DNA of 64,000 bases, taken from the NCBI GenBank assembly GCA_035296965.1, contig DATGZX010000298.1, positions 62,001 to 126,000 of the forward strand, written 5' to 3'. The stretch comes from DATGZX01 sp035296965 (GTDB taxonomy: Bacteria > Planctomycetota > Planctomycetia > Gemmatales > Gemmataceae). Below are positions 7,430 through 16,055 of the stretch, in pieces. Under the pieces are notes generated by a model. The model had not been told where the DNA came from, searched no databases, and worked only from the letters and a program-made list of their open reading frames with translations. Positions within the stretch are counted from its first letter, which is position 1; every line of letters starts with the position of its first letter. Position numbers and translations under genes: made by a program.

Positions 7430-9640
7430 GTGGCCTGCCCTCGGCTGGGATCTCAGACTATGGTTGCTTGTCGCCCGGTTCTGCACCGTGAATACCAGGT
7501 CGCCCGAGCCGGTGTTGCCTGCCGCATCCTTGACCCGCAGCACGACGACGTACGTCCCAGGTTTCAGCACATCTGTCTTGAAGCGAAACGATTCCGTCTT
7601 GCTGTCAAAGATTCCGTCGCTGGGGAAGACGTTTACCCATTTCTTGCCATTCACCGAGAAGGATGCCGAGGTCAAGCGGACCTCCGGATCGGATGCGGTC
7701 GCTTCGATTATGGCTTGATCTCCCTCCATGCCTGCCGTCTTGAGCTTAACTTTCGGCGGCTCGTGGGCGACGACAAAAGAGCTGCTCAGTCGCTCGCCGG
7801 TGAGGGCATCCTCGGCAGGATTATCCCGGCGGTCGCTCGCCACCACCTTCAATTGATAAATACCGGAAGGCGTGGTCGTCGTATCCCACTCGAAATCCGT
7901 TCGGTCCAGGTCGCCTTCCAGTTCCACCCAGTTCTTCCAGCCCTCTTTACGGACGAAGAGCGAATAACTGAGTTCGTCCTCGTTTGGATCGGTTGCAGTC
8001 CATTTAAAGCGAAGCTTCTTGGGGTTTTCGAGATTCGCGGCGTCGAGATCAGGAACCTGGATTGCTGTCACCTCGGGAGCCTGGTTGGCATTCATGTAGC
8101 GCAGGGTCAGGCGATGCAGAGTGGGCGTCCCCAGTGGGTCCTCTGTGGTCAGAGTCGCACGGTACTGCAAAAACCGGGCTGCGGGGGCGCGGATGATTGC
8201 TTGTTCACAGTCGGTCTCTTCGCGGCTCCAATTGCTCCAGGTCTCGTCGGGCTCGGGCGTGTTGCCGCTGCGCAGGGCAACGGTGACAGCGGTGCCTGCG
8301 GGTGTATCTGCTTTCCACCGTAGAGCACCCCATTTACTGATGAGCTTGGCATCGAGCACCTCGGAAACCACTGTTCCAGAGCCGACATACTTTTCTTGAA
8401 GGACGTAGAGTTTGCCTGGATCGCCGGTGCCGATCACGATGGAGCCGTCGTGGCGGCGGAACAGGCAGTGAATTTGGCCATGATCTAGGCGAGCGATCTC
8501 ACTCCGCTCCTTCGTTCCCTCGTTGATCTCGAAGAGTTGTCCTTCCATGCCGGTGCCGACAAAGAGATGGCCATCCTGCCGCAAGAGGCTGAGCAGCAGT
8601 GCCTTTTCACGAAAGATCTCGCGGACGGTGCCGTCGGCCGCGATCTGGTAGAGCGAGTTCTCGCCTGTTCCAGGAGACGAGGGCGCTGGAGCGGAGGCGC
8701 TTTTTTCCGAGGAATCTCCATGGTTGGACAAAGTTGAAGATGATCCAGAGGCGGCTGGTTCATCTTCACCAGTTTTGGTCCTCGTTCTAGTGTTGAAAAG
8801 CGTCGAAGACGAGAAGCCGGGAGTAGAGGGCTGATACGACCTGCTGCCAGAGGAAGACGCAGAGCCACTGCCGCGGCGGCGTGTGGGAGCGCTCGTGCCT
8901 GCGTAGACGCCCTCGGCGGTCACGAGCAGGCTCCGCACTTCCGACTGGGGCGTGCTATAGAGGACGGAGCCTTTTCCCTGTGCGTCGATCCGGTAAACCA
9001 GACCGTTCTTGTCTGTTCCCGCGTAGAGCAGGCCATTGGCCCCCATCGCCAGCGCCAGAATGTGTTCCTGCTTTGTGGCGTAGAAAATCCTCGACTTTCC
9101 ATCAGGGCTGATCTCGATGATTCGGCCTTTTGGTCCTGTCCCGCCGTATACTGCCTGTCCGCGGGCATCGACTGCCAGGCTCCAGATGTACTTTTCCGAG
9201 GTTTTGCATAGCACTTCGCCTCTGCCGTTGGGAGCAATCTTCAAGACCAGTCCGCTTGGGCCGGTACCGGCGTAAATCGTGCCGTCGGCAGCAAGCGCCA
9301 GGCACAGGATCTGGCTATCCTCGCTGGTGAACGCGAGAGAGACTTTGCCATCCGGCGAAACCTTGTAGATCTTCCCTTCGTCTCCCGTCGCCACAAACAG
9401 GTTGCCGGCTCGATCCTCGACAACGTCCCATACGTGAGTTGCCTCGAGCGAAGCCAGCGGCTTGAGTTCGCGCGACAGGCGTACGGCCCCTTCGTTGCTG
9501 AGGACGGCATGCTTCAGACTCGCCTTTTCGTAATTGGCAGGAGCATGGTGATACCAGACTTTGACCTTGGCAGCTTGCACGACAGCTGGGAAGCAGATGG
9601 CGACCGCCACGGCGGCGAATATCTGAGAAGATCGGGACAT
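7352..9640 (-). CDS. Secreted beta-propeller protein with Ser-rich insert and Ig-like C-terminus
   Basis: About 762 residues with a signal peptide (MSRSSQIFAAVAVAICFPAV, cleavage near AQA). Seven or so propeller blades of the two-component-regulator-propeller or NHL kind follow, with repeats such as GNLFVATGDEGKIYKVSPDG, GTIYAGTGPSGLV and LLYAGTDKNGLVYRID. A low-complexity Ser/Arg/Thr insert (about 255-330) splits the propeller. The C-terminal third holds FN3/Ig-like strands with ATDPNEDELSYSLFV. The start at 9640 is chosen because an AGGA sits upstream and the signal peptide begins there. Probable envelope ligand-binding or scaffold protein; no catalytic motif seen. The final residues come from sequence overlapping leuD and look unlike the domain before them. 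Confidence 0.75.
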   Translation of the reverse strand: MSRSSQIFAAVAVAICFPAVVQAAKVKVWYHHAPANYEKASLKHAVLSNEGAVRLSRELKPLASLEATHVWDVVEDRAGNLFVATGDEGKIYKVSPDGKVSLAFTSEDSQILCLALAADGTIYAGTGPSGLVLKIAPNGRGEVLCKTSEKYIWSLAVDARGQAVYGGTGPKGRIIEISPDGKSRIFYATKQEHILALAMGANGLLYAGTDKNGLVYRIDAQGKGSVLYSTPQSEVRSLLVTAEGVYAGTSAPTRRRGSGSASSSGSRSYQPSTPGFSSSTLFNTRTRTKTGEDEPAASGSSSTLSNHGDSSEKSASAPAPSSPGTGENSLYQIAADGTVREIFREKALLLSLLRQDGHLFVGTGMEGQLFEINEGTKERSEIARLDHGQIHCLFRRHDGSIVIGTGDPGKLYVLQEKYVGSGTVVSEVLDAKLISKWGALRWKADTPAGTAVTVALRSGNTPEPDETWSNWSREETDCEQAIIRAPAARFLQYRATLTTEDPLGTPTLHRLTLRYMNANQAPEVTAIQVPDLDAANLENPKKLRFKWTATDPNEDELSYSLFVRKEGWKNWVELEGDLDRTDFEWDTTTTPSGIYQLKVVASDRRDNPAEDALTGERLSSSFVVAHEPPKVKLKTAGMEGDQAIIEATASDPEVRLTSASFSVNGKKWVNVFPSDGIFDSKTESFRFKTDVLKPGTYVVVLRVKDAAGNTGSGDLVFTVQNRATSNHSLRSQPRAGHLGLQHSCSPGVLEKPAGLQDGSHFA

Positions 9641-9721
9641 CGTCAAGAGTCCTCGCAATTTCGCAACGGTGAGGGGCCAAGCCCTCGTTCAATTCACTCA
9701 CCTTGCATGAGAAAGGGGGAA

Positions 9722-11605
9722 TTACTGCTCCAGGAGTTTTTTGTTTTTGGTGACGGTAAAACGAGCCGACTCGGAGCCTTGCACGACCCATGGCGTCGTT
9801 TGCCGGCCGACGAGCGCTCCTCCCATGGGCTGGGCCCCGGTGCGTCGGCTGTTTCCCAGGATCTGCACCATGCTCGGCGGCAGGTTCGGCAGGGACTTGC
9901 CGTCGAGGGCCACGCCAATGGCGTTGACGGGCACACGCACCACCAGGTTCGTCCGCTTCGCCTCCGTCTGCACGCGCAGAGCCTCGAAAATCTGGTTCAA
10001 CTCGCGAGGATTACTCAGGTTCGGGTTGTCGCGCATCACAAATCGTGCATTGGTCAGGTCATCGCATACGACAGCCGAGTAATCCCCTTCGGGGAGGTCG
10101 GCCGGTAATTTCAAGGTCACCGGCAAGCGTTGGCGCAATTCCTTGTAAGGCCGCAAGAATACCGTCGCATGCAACGTATCGCCCGGTGAATAAGTATCCG
10201 AGCCGAGTTCGATAGCTTCGATTTCGGCCGTGCGCCTGCCGTTGCGGATGTGCGTGTCGCATTCGATCCGGTTAATGCGGATTGGCTTGTAGGAATTGTA
10301 CATCAGCAGGTTGACCACACCGGCGATCTGCATGTACAGCGCTTGAGGAGCACGGCCGCCGGAGAAGGTCGAGCCGGAGAATGTATCCTTGATCACCACG
10401 GGCTCGTGGCCTTCGACTTCGATGCGCGCCTGCAAATCCGCAGTGAGTTCTTCGGGCAATTCACCTCCCATGTCCACCGAGTTGGTCAAGGCAGTGTAAA
10501 CCAATGTTCCCAGCAAAGAGCGTTGTCTGGCGATTTGAACATTGAATGTCTTGGCGCGCTCGCCCGGGCAGCAGCTGACAGTCATGCTGACCGGCAACAT
10601 ATCGGGGCGCCGTCCCAACCAGCCCGCGATGCAAGTGCTGACGTCCGCGTTGATCACTCCAACTGTCCGGAGAGGCGAGCCCATCTTGAAGCTGACGCTT
10701 TGGCGAGGGTAAATGGTATGAATGTAGGCGGTCATGAGTGGGAATTCGCAATTCCCCAGGCCGAAGAAGGGATGGCCCCACCCATAGACGCGGTCGCCTT
10801 CGATGTGCGTCACCGTGCCGATGCCGGAGAGGTCAAAATCTCCCGTGATCATGGCCACGGCAAGTGGGCCGCCCGGTTGCAACGGCGTGTTCTTCTCTTG
10901 CTCGATTACCCCAGCCCCGGCTGCGCCGCCCTGCATCGGCACGAGACCAATGCTCCTGCAGCGCTCGCGGAGGAGCGAAAGACTATGCGCCGTGATGCCG
11001 CTAGCGGCCAGGGGCGTTCGCAGGGGGACCATGCATAAATCGTCTGCGGCGACGGGTTCCGGCGTGTCGCAGTCCTCCGAAACGGTTACGGTCTCGAAGC
11101 GCTTGCCTTCAGCGTTGATTGGAGTGCGGAGACCTACCCGCACAGGCTTGGCTTGCTCGCCCAGGTCACGGCGTTCATAGGCCTCAACGAAGCTGTGCAT
11201 CTGACTGAAGGGAGTCACCCCCGCAATGGGCTCTTTCCCAAAGGGCCATGCATAGGCAACCGCCCCGAGCAAGCGATTATCGATGTAAACCGGGCTGCCA
11301 CTCATGCCGGCGATGATGCCGGTCTTATCAAGGTTCAAGCCTGACAGCCTGCAGAGAACCATGTCCCGCCCGGGACTCGTGTTCTTGAGCACGCCGAGTA
11401 CCTCTGCATCAAAGATCTCGATCTTGGTGCCCTTCATGACGGTCCGGCCCTGGCCCTTCATGCCAGTCCGGATTTCATCCACGTTCCAAAAACCTTCGGG
11501 CTTGGGACCAGCCAAGGATGTCGAGGAAGGCATAAGGAAAAGGCCAGTGATCAGGGCTGGGAGAAGAGAAAAGGAAGGCAGTAGAAACCAGATGCGGATC
11601 TTCAT
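9722..11605 (-). CDS. Exported S55 (SpoIVB-like) serine peptidase domain protein
   Basis: A 627-residue exported protein with a signal peptide (about 1-31). SpoIVB is the serine peptidase that signals across the forespore membrane in Bacillus. Here TGIIAGMSGSPVYIDNRLLGAVAYAW at about 96-120 matches the SpoIVB nucleophile block (Ser in GMSGSP). The His-containing block GIGTVTHIEGDRVYGWGHPF lies later, at about 261-280. In SpoIVB the His block precedes the Ser block, so the order is swapped. The C-terminal half is beta-rich and unassigned. GGAGG lies 7 bases before the ATG at 11605. Sporulation is not implied; a cleavage role in the periplasm is an inference. Confidence 0.75.
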   Translation of the reverse strand: MKIRIWFLLPSFSLLPALITGLFLMPSSTSLAGPKPEGFWNVDEIRTGMKGQGRTVMKGTKIEIFDAEVLGVLKNTSPGRDMVLCRLSGLNLDKTGIIAGMSGSPVYIDNRLLGAVAYAWPFGKEPIAGVTPFSQMHSFVEAYERRDLGEQAKPVRVGLRTPINAEGKRFETVTVSEDCDTPEPVAADDLCMVPLRTPLAASGITAHSLSLLRERCRSIGLVPMQGGAAGAGVIEQEKNTPLQPGGPLAVAMITGDFDLSGIGTVTHIEGDRVYGWGHPFFGLGNCEFPLMTAYIHTIYPRQSVSFKMGSPLRTVGVINADVSTCIAGWLGRRPDMLPVSMTVSCCPGERAKTFNVQIARQRSLLGTLVYTALTNSVDMGGELPEELTADLQARIEVEGHEPVVIKDTFSGSTFSGGRAPQALYMQIAGVVNLLMYNSYKPIRINRIECDTHIRNGRRTAEIEAIELGSDTYSPGDTLHATVFLRPYKELRQRLPVTLKLPADLPEGDYSAVVCDDLTNARFVMRDNPNLSNPRELNQIFEALRVQTEAKRTNLVVRVPVNAIGVALDGKSLPNLPPSMVQILGNSRRTGAQPMGGALVGRQTTPWVVQGSESARFTVTKNKKLLEQ

Positions 11606-12139
11606 TGGCTGGCCTCCAAAGTAGGCGGAGGAAAGGTCCTTACCCGCAGTTCGAGATAAACCGCACCTGGAAGGTCCACGGTCGCCGCGCTGCTTCCGTG
11701 GGGGTAATCTGCGATGAACAAGCACGCTGACACGTGGGAGAGACGCGCCGACAACGCAGCGGCAAAGGGGGGAAAACTCAAATCGGATGCGGCTCGCGTC
11801 CAAATGGGGAACTATAACCCCGAGCGCCGATTCAGCACAAGTGCAATTCCTCTCCGCGCCCGTTCCGGCTTGCGCGCCATTCGCTCTCTTTACACAAATA
11901 CATGTAGAACAGTTGATTGAAGTTTACACCATTTCGCTCCGAGACTTCAAGGAGGCTTTTGGTTCTAACAGACAGAGTGTGTGGAATTCGGTCGTTAGGA
12001 ATGGGTTACTTGCCAAGGGGGCTGGCCGCAGAGCAATACGTTCGTCGACCTTGATGCGGCCAGCCCTACTTTGCAGACGACGCGGGTCTGGCGAACACGA
12101 GTTGGACTCTGCTAGATTACGGTGCGTAATTCGGCAGTA

Positions 12140-12203
12140 TTTGTGGGGCACGTTTTCAACGTGCCGGCCGGCGTCTGGGCACGTTACAAACGTGCCCCAC
12201 AAA
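12140..12203. repeat. Double palindromic repeat element (REP/MITE-like)
   Basis: The outer arms TTTGTGGGGCACGTTT (12140-12155) and AAACGTGCCCCACAAA (12188-12203) are perfect 16-bp inverted repeats. Each half is also a hairpin by itself: GGCACGTT-TTC-AACGTGCC at 12147-12165 and GGGCACGTT-ACA-AACGTGCCC at 12177-12197. The nucleic acid can therefore fold as one long stem or two short ones. No T tract follows. The form is that of a dispersed intergenic repeat. Confidence 0.75.
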
Positions 12204-12333
12204 CCCCATCAGCCGATTCACGCACGGCCATATAGATCAAGACCTCGCACTTCGCCGGGCTGTCCTTTGGTCAATTTTTCCATAAAATGCGATAAATTGC
12301 TTGCAGGGCGGTGGCCCATGTGGTGCAATGTTC

Positions 12334-12374
12334 CGCGTCGGGGACGGTTCTCCCGACGCGCAGGTCTTTTTCTC
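12334..12374 (+). promoter_or_regulatory. 5' hairpin plus T-rich run before the DUF2934 gene
   Basis: CGCGTCGGG (12334-12342) and CCCGACGCG (12352-12360) form a perfect 9-bp GC-rich stem with a 9-base loop. CAGG and a five-T run (12366-12370) follow. It is 30 bases upstream of the start codon, so it could act as an attenuator or mRNA-stabilising structure. The T run is offset by 5 bases from the stem, which weakens a simple terminator reading. Confidence 0.5.
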
Positions 12375-12389
12375 ATGGAGGGACAGCAC

Positions 12390-12593
12390 ATGTCCAGAGT
12401 CGTAATGCCTCCTATGCCTCAACCGGCTACGTCGCCGGTGAAAATCCCGCACGAGAAGATCGCCATGCGGGCCTACGAGAGATGGTGCAAGCGCGGCCAA
12501 CCGCACGGCACCGATGTGCAAGACTGGGTGGAAGCTGAAGCAGAATTGCGGGCTGAGATTCTGCGGCCCGGCTCTACGCCGAACCGGCGCTAG
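12390..12593 (+). CDS. DUF2934 domain protein
   Basis: A 67-residue protein with a disordered Pro/Met-rich lead (MSRVVMPPMPQPATSPVK) and one DUF2934 unit: KIAMRAYERWCKRGQPHGTDVQDWVEAEAELRAE. The family pattern is I-x-x-x-A-Y-x-x-x-x-x-R-G-x-x-x-G-x-x-x-x-D-W-x-x-A-E. Its function is unknown. GGAGG lies 8 bases before the ATG at 12390; an in-frame ATG at 12375 lies upstream of that site and is less likely. A hairpin precedes the gene and a strong terminator follows it, so it looks like a short monocistronic unit. Confidence 0.85.
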   Translation: MSRVVMPPMPQPATSPVKIPHEKIAMRAYERWCKRGQPHGTDVQDWVEAEAELRAEILRPGSTPNRR

Positions 12594-12618
12594 TTGCTTA
12601 GGACCTATGTGTCTCCTA

Positions 12619-12647
12619 GCCCTCGCCGTTGCCCGGCGAGGGCTTTT
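12619..12647 (+). terminator. Rho-independent terminator after the DUF2934 gene
   Basis: GCCCTCGCC (12619-12627) pairs perfectly with GGCGAGGGC (12635-12643) around a 7-base loop, followed directly by TTTT. Confidence 0.8.
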
Positions 12648-12665
12648 CATTGGTACTCCCCGTTC

Positions 12666-13430
12666 ATGACTTTGAGGCTTGAATACCTCCCCACTACCGA
12701 TTCACCTCTGAGCCGCCTCGACCCGCGCTGGAAGCTGGCCGGCCTGCTCCTGAGCATATTTGTCATCGCCGTTCTAACCACGATTCAGGCCTCTTTGCTG
12801 GCGCTCGGCGGAGCCGTGTTGCTCGCCGCGCTGAGCAGATTGCCGCTCGGTTGGTACCTAGCTCGGCTTGCTGCACTGGCCGGGGTCCTTTCAGTCTTCG
12901 TGGTGCTTCTGCCGTTCATGCTGCATCGCGGTGATCCGGAATGGACATTGGGTCCCGTGACCTTCTCCTGGTACGGTCTGCGCGTCGCCCTGCTTCTCTG
13001 CCTGAAAGCGCTCGCAATCGTCACCCTCACCCTGGTACTGCTGGCCACGGCCCCTCTGAACGCAAACCTGAAGGCCGCTTACGCACTGCGCGTGCCACGT
13101 CTTTTTGTGCAGGTTGCTTTGCTGACCTACCGCTACGTCTTTGTCATGTTCGCGGAGTTGAGCCGACTGCGCGTTGCTTTGCGAGTTCGTGGGTATCGCA
13201 ATCGAGCGACGCGGCATAGCTATCGCACTGTGGGGCATGTCAGCGGCGCTCTCCTCGTGCGCGGCCTCGAACGGGCCGAGCGCGTCAGCCACGCGATGCG
13301 CTGTCGAGGCTTCGACGGCCAGTTTCGCTCGCTGGACGCATTCAAGACCACTAGCTCTGATGTGGTTTTCTTTCTCGTGCTCATCCTTGGCTTCGGTGCC
13401 TTGTGCTTGTGGGACTTCTACAAAGGCTGA
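12666..13430 (+). CDS. cbiQ: ECF transporter T component (CbiQ-type permease)
   Basis: A 254-residue inner-membrane scaffold subunit of an energy-coupling-factor transporter, of the kind used for cobalt, nickel or vitamins. It opens with LSRLDPRWKLAGLLLSIF, the conserved D-P-R-x-K motif of the family, followed by several hydrophobic helices. The coupling helices carry the R-V-x-R-G-Y-R motif near ALRVRGYRNRATRH and the AMRCRGFDGQF motif (A-x-x-x-R-G-F), which contact the ATPases. The ATG at 12666 begins the domain directly. Followed by cbiO with almost no gap. No substrate-binding S component or CbiM lies alongside. Confidence 0.88.
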   Translation: MTLRLEYLPTTDSPLSRLDPRWKLAGLLLSIFVIAVLTTIQASLLALGGAVLLAALSRLPLGWYLARLAALAGVLSVFVVLLPFMLHRGDPEWTLGPVTFSWYGLRVALLLCLKALAIVTLTLVLLATAPLNANLKAAYALRVPRLFVQVALLTYRYVFVMFAELSRLRVALRVRGYRNRATRHSYRTVGHVSGALLVRGLERAERVSHAMRCRGFDGQFRSLDAFKTTSSDVVFFLVLILGFGALCLWDFYKG

Positions 13431-13441
13431 AAGGCACACCG

Positions 13442-14203
13442 GTGCAGAAGGATCCCGCCATACGCGTTCACGAACTGATGTTCGCCTATCCTGGGGGCGA
13501 AGTCGCCCTTGCGAACGTATCGTTCGAGGTCGCGTCGGGAGAGAGCATCGGGATCATCGGTCCTAACGGCGCGGGGAAAACAACCCTCTTCCTCTGTCTG
13601 AGCGGCGTTTTGCCGGTGAAAAGGGGAGTGGTTCAATTGACCGGCCTCGACCCCGCCGATGCGGCAGCCCGTCGGCTCTTGCCGACCAAGGTTGGCATCG
13701 TTTTTCAGAACAGCGACGACCAGCTCTTCAATCCGACCGTTTTCGACGACGTGGCGTTTGGACCTCTTAATCTCGGGCTTCCGGCCGAAGAAGTTCACAC
13801 GCGCGTTGCCGAGTCTCTCGCGCGCGTCGGTCTAACCGGCTATGAGCAAAAGGTTCCGTTACATTTGTCCGCCGGTGAAAAACGGCGGGCTGCCCTAGCC
13901 GGCGTCCTGGCCATGCGACCCGAAATCCTGCTGCTGGATGAGCCATCGACCCATCTGGACCCGCGCAGCCGGCGCGAGTTCATCGGCCTGGTGAACGGCC
14001 TGCATGTCACCAAGGTGATTTCCGCTCACGACTTGGAAATGATCCGTGAAACTTGTCAACGAATCCTGCTGCTCGATCGCGGACGAATCATTGCGGATGG
14101 TCCGACGAGGCAAATCCTGGCGAATCCTGAACTTATGAATGCACATGGGTTGGAAGTGCCGCACAGCCTTACACATCATGCGGACAAGCATCACCCAAGC
14201 TAA
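13442..14203 (+). CDS. cbiO: ECF transporter ATP-binding subunit (CbiO-type)
   Basis: A 253-residue ABC ATPase that powers the ECF transporter with CbiQ. Walker A GPNGAGKTT is at 40-48, the Q-loop GIVFQNSDDQLFNPTV contains the D-D-Q-L-F block typical of EcfA/CbiO, the signature is LSAGEKRRAALAG, Walker B is ILLLDEPS and the H-loop is SAHDLEM. The GTG at 13442 has AAGG 7 bases upstream; a GTG at 13403 would overlap cbiQ by 28 bases. A single ATPase suggests a homodimer, as in dedicated group I metal transporters, which fits cobalt or nickel; the metal cannot be told from sequence. Confidence 0.88.
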   Translation: MQKDPAIRVHELMFAYPGGEVALANVSFEVASGESIGIIGPNGAGKTTLFLCLSGVLPVKRGVVQLTGLDPADAAARRLLPTKVGIVFQNSDDQLFNPTVFDDVAFGPLNLGLPAEEVHTRVAESLARVGLTGYEQKVPLHLSAGEKRRAALAGVLAMRPEILLLDEPSTHLDPRSRREFIGLVNGLHVTKVISAHDLEMIRETCQRILLLDRGRIIADGPTRQILANPELMNAHGLEVPHSLTHHADKHHPS

Positions 14204-14422
14204 GCCTGCAAACTGGGCCCAGTACTCTGTCACGTCTGAATTGCTGACTCCATAGCTGCAGCGTTACTCGGGGCAACCGCCTGCGCACGGAACGACAACG
14301 CCGTCGCGGGAGGAATGCCAGTGCACTAACTCCTCTTTGACATGGATGTCTGGGGCATGCGAGGCAGAGCATTGTGAACCGGTTCCGTCCCAGGCAGCGC
14401 CTTGGCCCGAAGGAAAAAGATG

Positions 14423-15145
14423 TCATCCTGAAGCACCACGCCGGGAGGCCCAACGTATCCGATAAAGGCTCCCCTTTACCCGGCGCCCACCTGGCTCCCC
14501 AGCACGGGCGATCTGAGTCGTGAACTCGAACCCTTCAGCGGAAAGCGTTTCGCGCAATGAATAGGAAGGGATACGATCCTGGTCGGTGAGTAAGCAGATC
14601 CCGTCCGGCAGCAGCACATGCTTGACCAGATTAACCAGCGGCTCGACATTGCGTAATTCGTAGATCAAGTCCGACGCCAACAGCACGGGCACGCGCAAGT
14701 CCGCTGGAGGGAAGCGCCAGTCCATCTGCAAAGTACGAAAATCGTCGAAACCATTGATTCTCGCATTGTCAGCCGCGAAGCGGAGCGCTGTGGCGTCGTA
14801 GTCGCTGAACGTGACGCGCAAGCCTTTGGAAAGAGCTACAACACCCGGCAAACCCAGGCCGCAGCCAATTTCCAGGGCCTCCAAGCCTGCGGGCCACGTT
14901 TCCCGATGGATGACCTTGGCAAGCATTCGTGCCGCGGGCCAGAGGTCTGCCCAGTACGGCATGTATTCGTCCTTCGCATGAGCATCATGTACGAAAGGGT
15001 GATCCAGAAGGCGGTCCGTTTCGGTGGGATGATCGATGAAAAAAGTCTGGCCTTCGACGACGACGTGCTCGCGGACGGTTGGTCCGAGAGCCTCCAGCGG
15101 CGTTTCGGGCAGCGGCTGGTACCCAGTCGGTTGTTCGGCGTTCAT
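14423..15145 (-). CDS. SAM-dependent methyltransferase, family 16-like
   Basis: About 240 residues of a class I Rossmann methyltransferase. MPYWADLWPAARMLA leads into motif I ALEIGCGLGLPGVVAL, then the acidic motif II VTFSDYDATALRFAADNA and motif IV LLASDLIYE. The P-Y-W-A-x-L-W block before motif I and the S/A-D-L-I-Y-E motif are typical of the protein-lysine methyltransferase (METTL/family 16) group, so a protein substrate is likely. AGGAGA precedes the ATG at 15145 closely (about 4 bases). First of three co-directional minus-strand genes, with the phosphatase gene upstream. Confidence 0.75.
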   Translation of the reverse strand: MNAEQPTGYQPLPETPLEALGPTVREHVVVEGQTFFIDHPTETDRLLDHPFVHDAHAKDEYMPYWADLWPAARMLAKVIHRETWPAGLEALEIGCGLGLPGVVALSKGLRVTFSDYDATALRFAADNARINGFDDFRTLQMDWRFPPADLRVPVLLASDLIYELRNVEPLVNLVKHVLLPDGICLLTDQDRIPSYSLRETLSAEGFEFTTQIARAGEPGGRRVKGSLYRIRWASRRGASG

Positions 15146-15202
15146 GGTCTCCTGCAGTGGGGGCAAACCCACAATGTCTCCTTCTGCTAGCGAACCTGTT
15201 AT

Positions 15203-16048
15203 CTACAGCGTCCCTATACAGTTTATCAATTCGCCCTGCGTCAGAGGACGGTCTACGGGGAACAGACAGTAACAAGCCGGCGACCCCACGGCATCCAGTA
15301 TAATCTGCCAGTCGTTCGGCACCAAATAGCCCTCCGCACACGCAATGTGGCCAGTGATCATGAAATCTGCATCGACTTTGTGCAAAAAATGGGCAGCATT
15401 CTCCCGACTCGTGTCACGTCCCCAGAGAAGGGCATGAATGGATCCGCCGCGGCGGAGATCGTTCGCACCGGAGGAATCTCGTGCCAGCGCTGCCGGATCG
15501 AACCGGGCGAGTTGCCCGGCGGACGGCAAGCTGTGACTAAGAAAAACCCGGTTCGGCGTTTGGATGGCGATCGGGACGCTCGCAAACAGTTCTCCGTAAG
15601 CCTCATAGATCTGCCGAGCTTGAGGCCCGTAGGCCGTCGCCACGCCTTCCCGAAAGAGCGCATTGAGCTCATCATCCGCTTTGGCAATCGCTTGCCGAGT
15701 CCACTGCGACAACTCGTGGTTCCCAAGCAGCACGTGTACCTGCAAAGGATACTGGCATTTTAGCGCCGCCAATAGGTCTACCAGCTGGTGCGATTTATCG
15801 CCGCCTGCCGGATAGCGATGGGGACCGTGAACCAGCTCCTGCACGACCAGGTGCCGCCGTGGATTCATCTGTAATTGCGCCCTTTCCAGTAGCAGCCGGA
15901 AATTCTCCACGTTTCCGTGCAAATCGCCAACCACGAGGACCTCAGATGCCTCCTGCAAATGGACGAAGCGTCCGCGGCGAGACGGCGTCTGCTGGAAGGC
16001 GCGCGTGGCTTGCTTGATAGTTCGCAGAACGCGGAGCGGATCGGGCAT
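15203..16048 (-). CDS. Calcineurin-like metallophosphoesterase
   Basis: A 281-residue cytoplasmic metallophosphatase. The metal-binding blocks appear in order: GDLHGN at 41-46, a GNHE in LLGNHELSQW near 107-112 and GHIACAEGY near 232. The usual GDYVDRG block between them is altered to ELVHGPHRYPAGGDKS, so the second metal ligand may come from elsewhere. The fold resembles bacterial PPP-type phosphatases; the substrate may be a phosphoprotein or nucleotide. It lies 7 bases downstream of the SDR gene and 57 bases before the methyltransferase gene, suggesting an operon of three. Confidence 0.75.
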   Translation of the reverse strand: MPDPLRVLRTIKQATRAFQQTPSRRGRFVHLQEASEVLVVGDLHGNVENFRLLLERAQLQMNPRRHLVVQELVHGPHRYPAGGDKSHQLVDLLAALKCQYPLQVHVLLGNHELSQWTRQAIAKADDELNALFREGVATAYGPQARQIYEAYGELFASVPIAIQTPNRVFLSHSLPSAGQLARFDPAALARDSSGANDLRRGGSIHALLWGRDTSRENAAHFLHKVDADFMITGHIACAEGYLVPNDWQIILDAVGSPACYCLFPVDRPLTQGELINCIGTL

Positions 16049-16055
16049 AGTTCAA

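Larger units (their letters stand above)
11606..12389. other. Long intergenic region, no gene seen before 12390
   Basis: A 784-bp gap between the S55 gene and the DUF2934 gene. A frame runs through 11787-12389 in phase with the DUF2934 gene, but its translation is Arg/Ser/Pro-rich and lies across palindromic DNA, so it is not treated as coding. The gap holds the double palindrome at 12140-12203 and the hairpin at 12334-12360. Confidence 0.6.

Noticed and set aside
9722..11605. Evidence of sporulation from a SpoIVB-like domain
   Set aside because: S55-like domains occur outside sporulating bacteria and no other sporulation gene is present.
11787..12389. Long in-frame extension upstream of the DUF2934 gene
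   Set aside because: It runs through palindromic repeat DNA and a strong ribosome site lies just before 12390.
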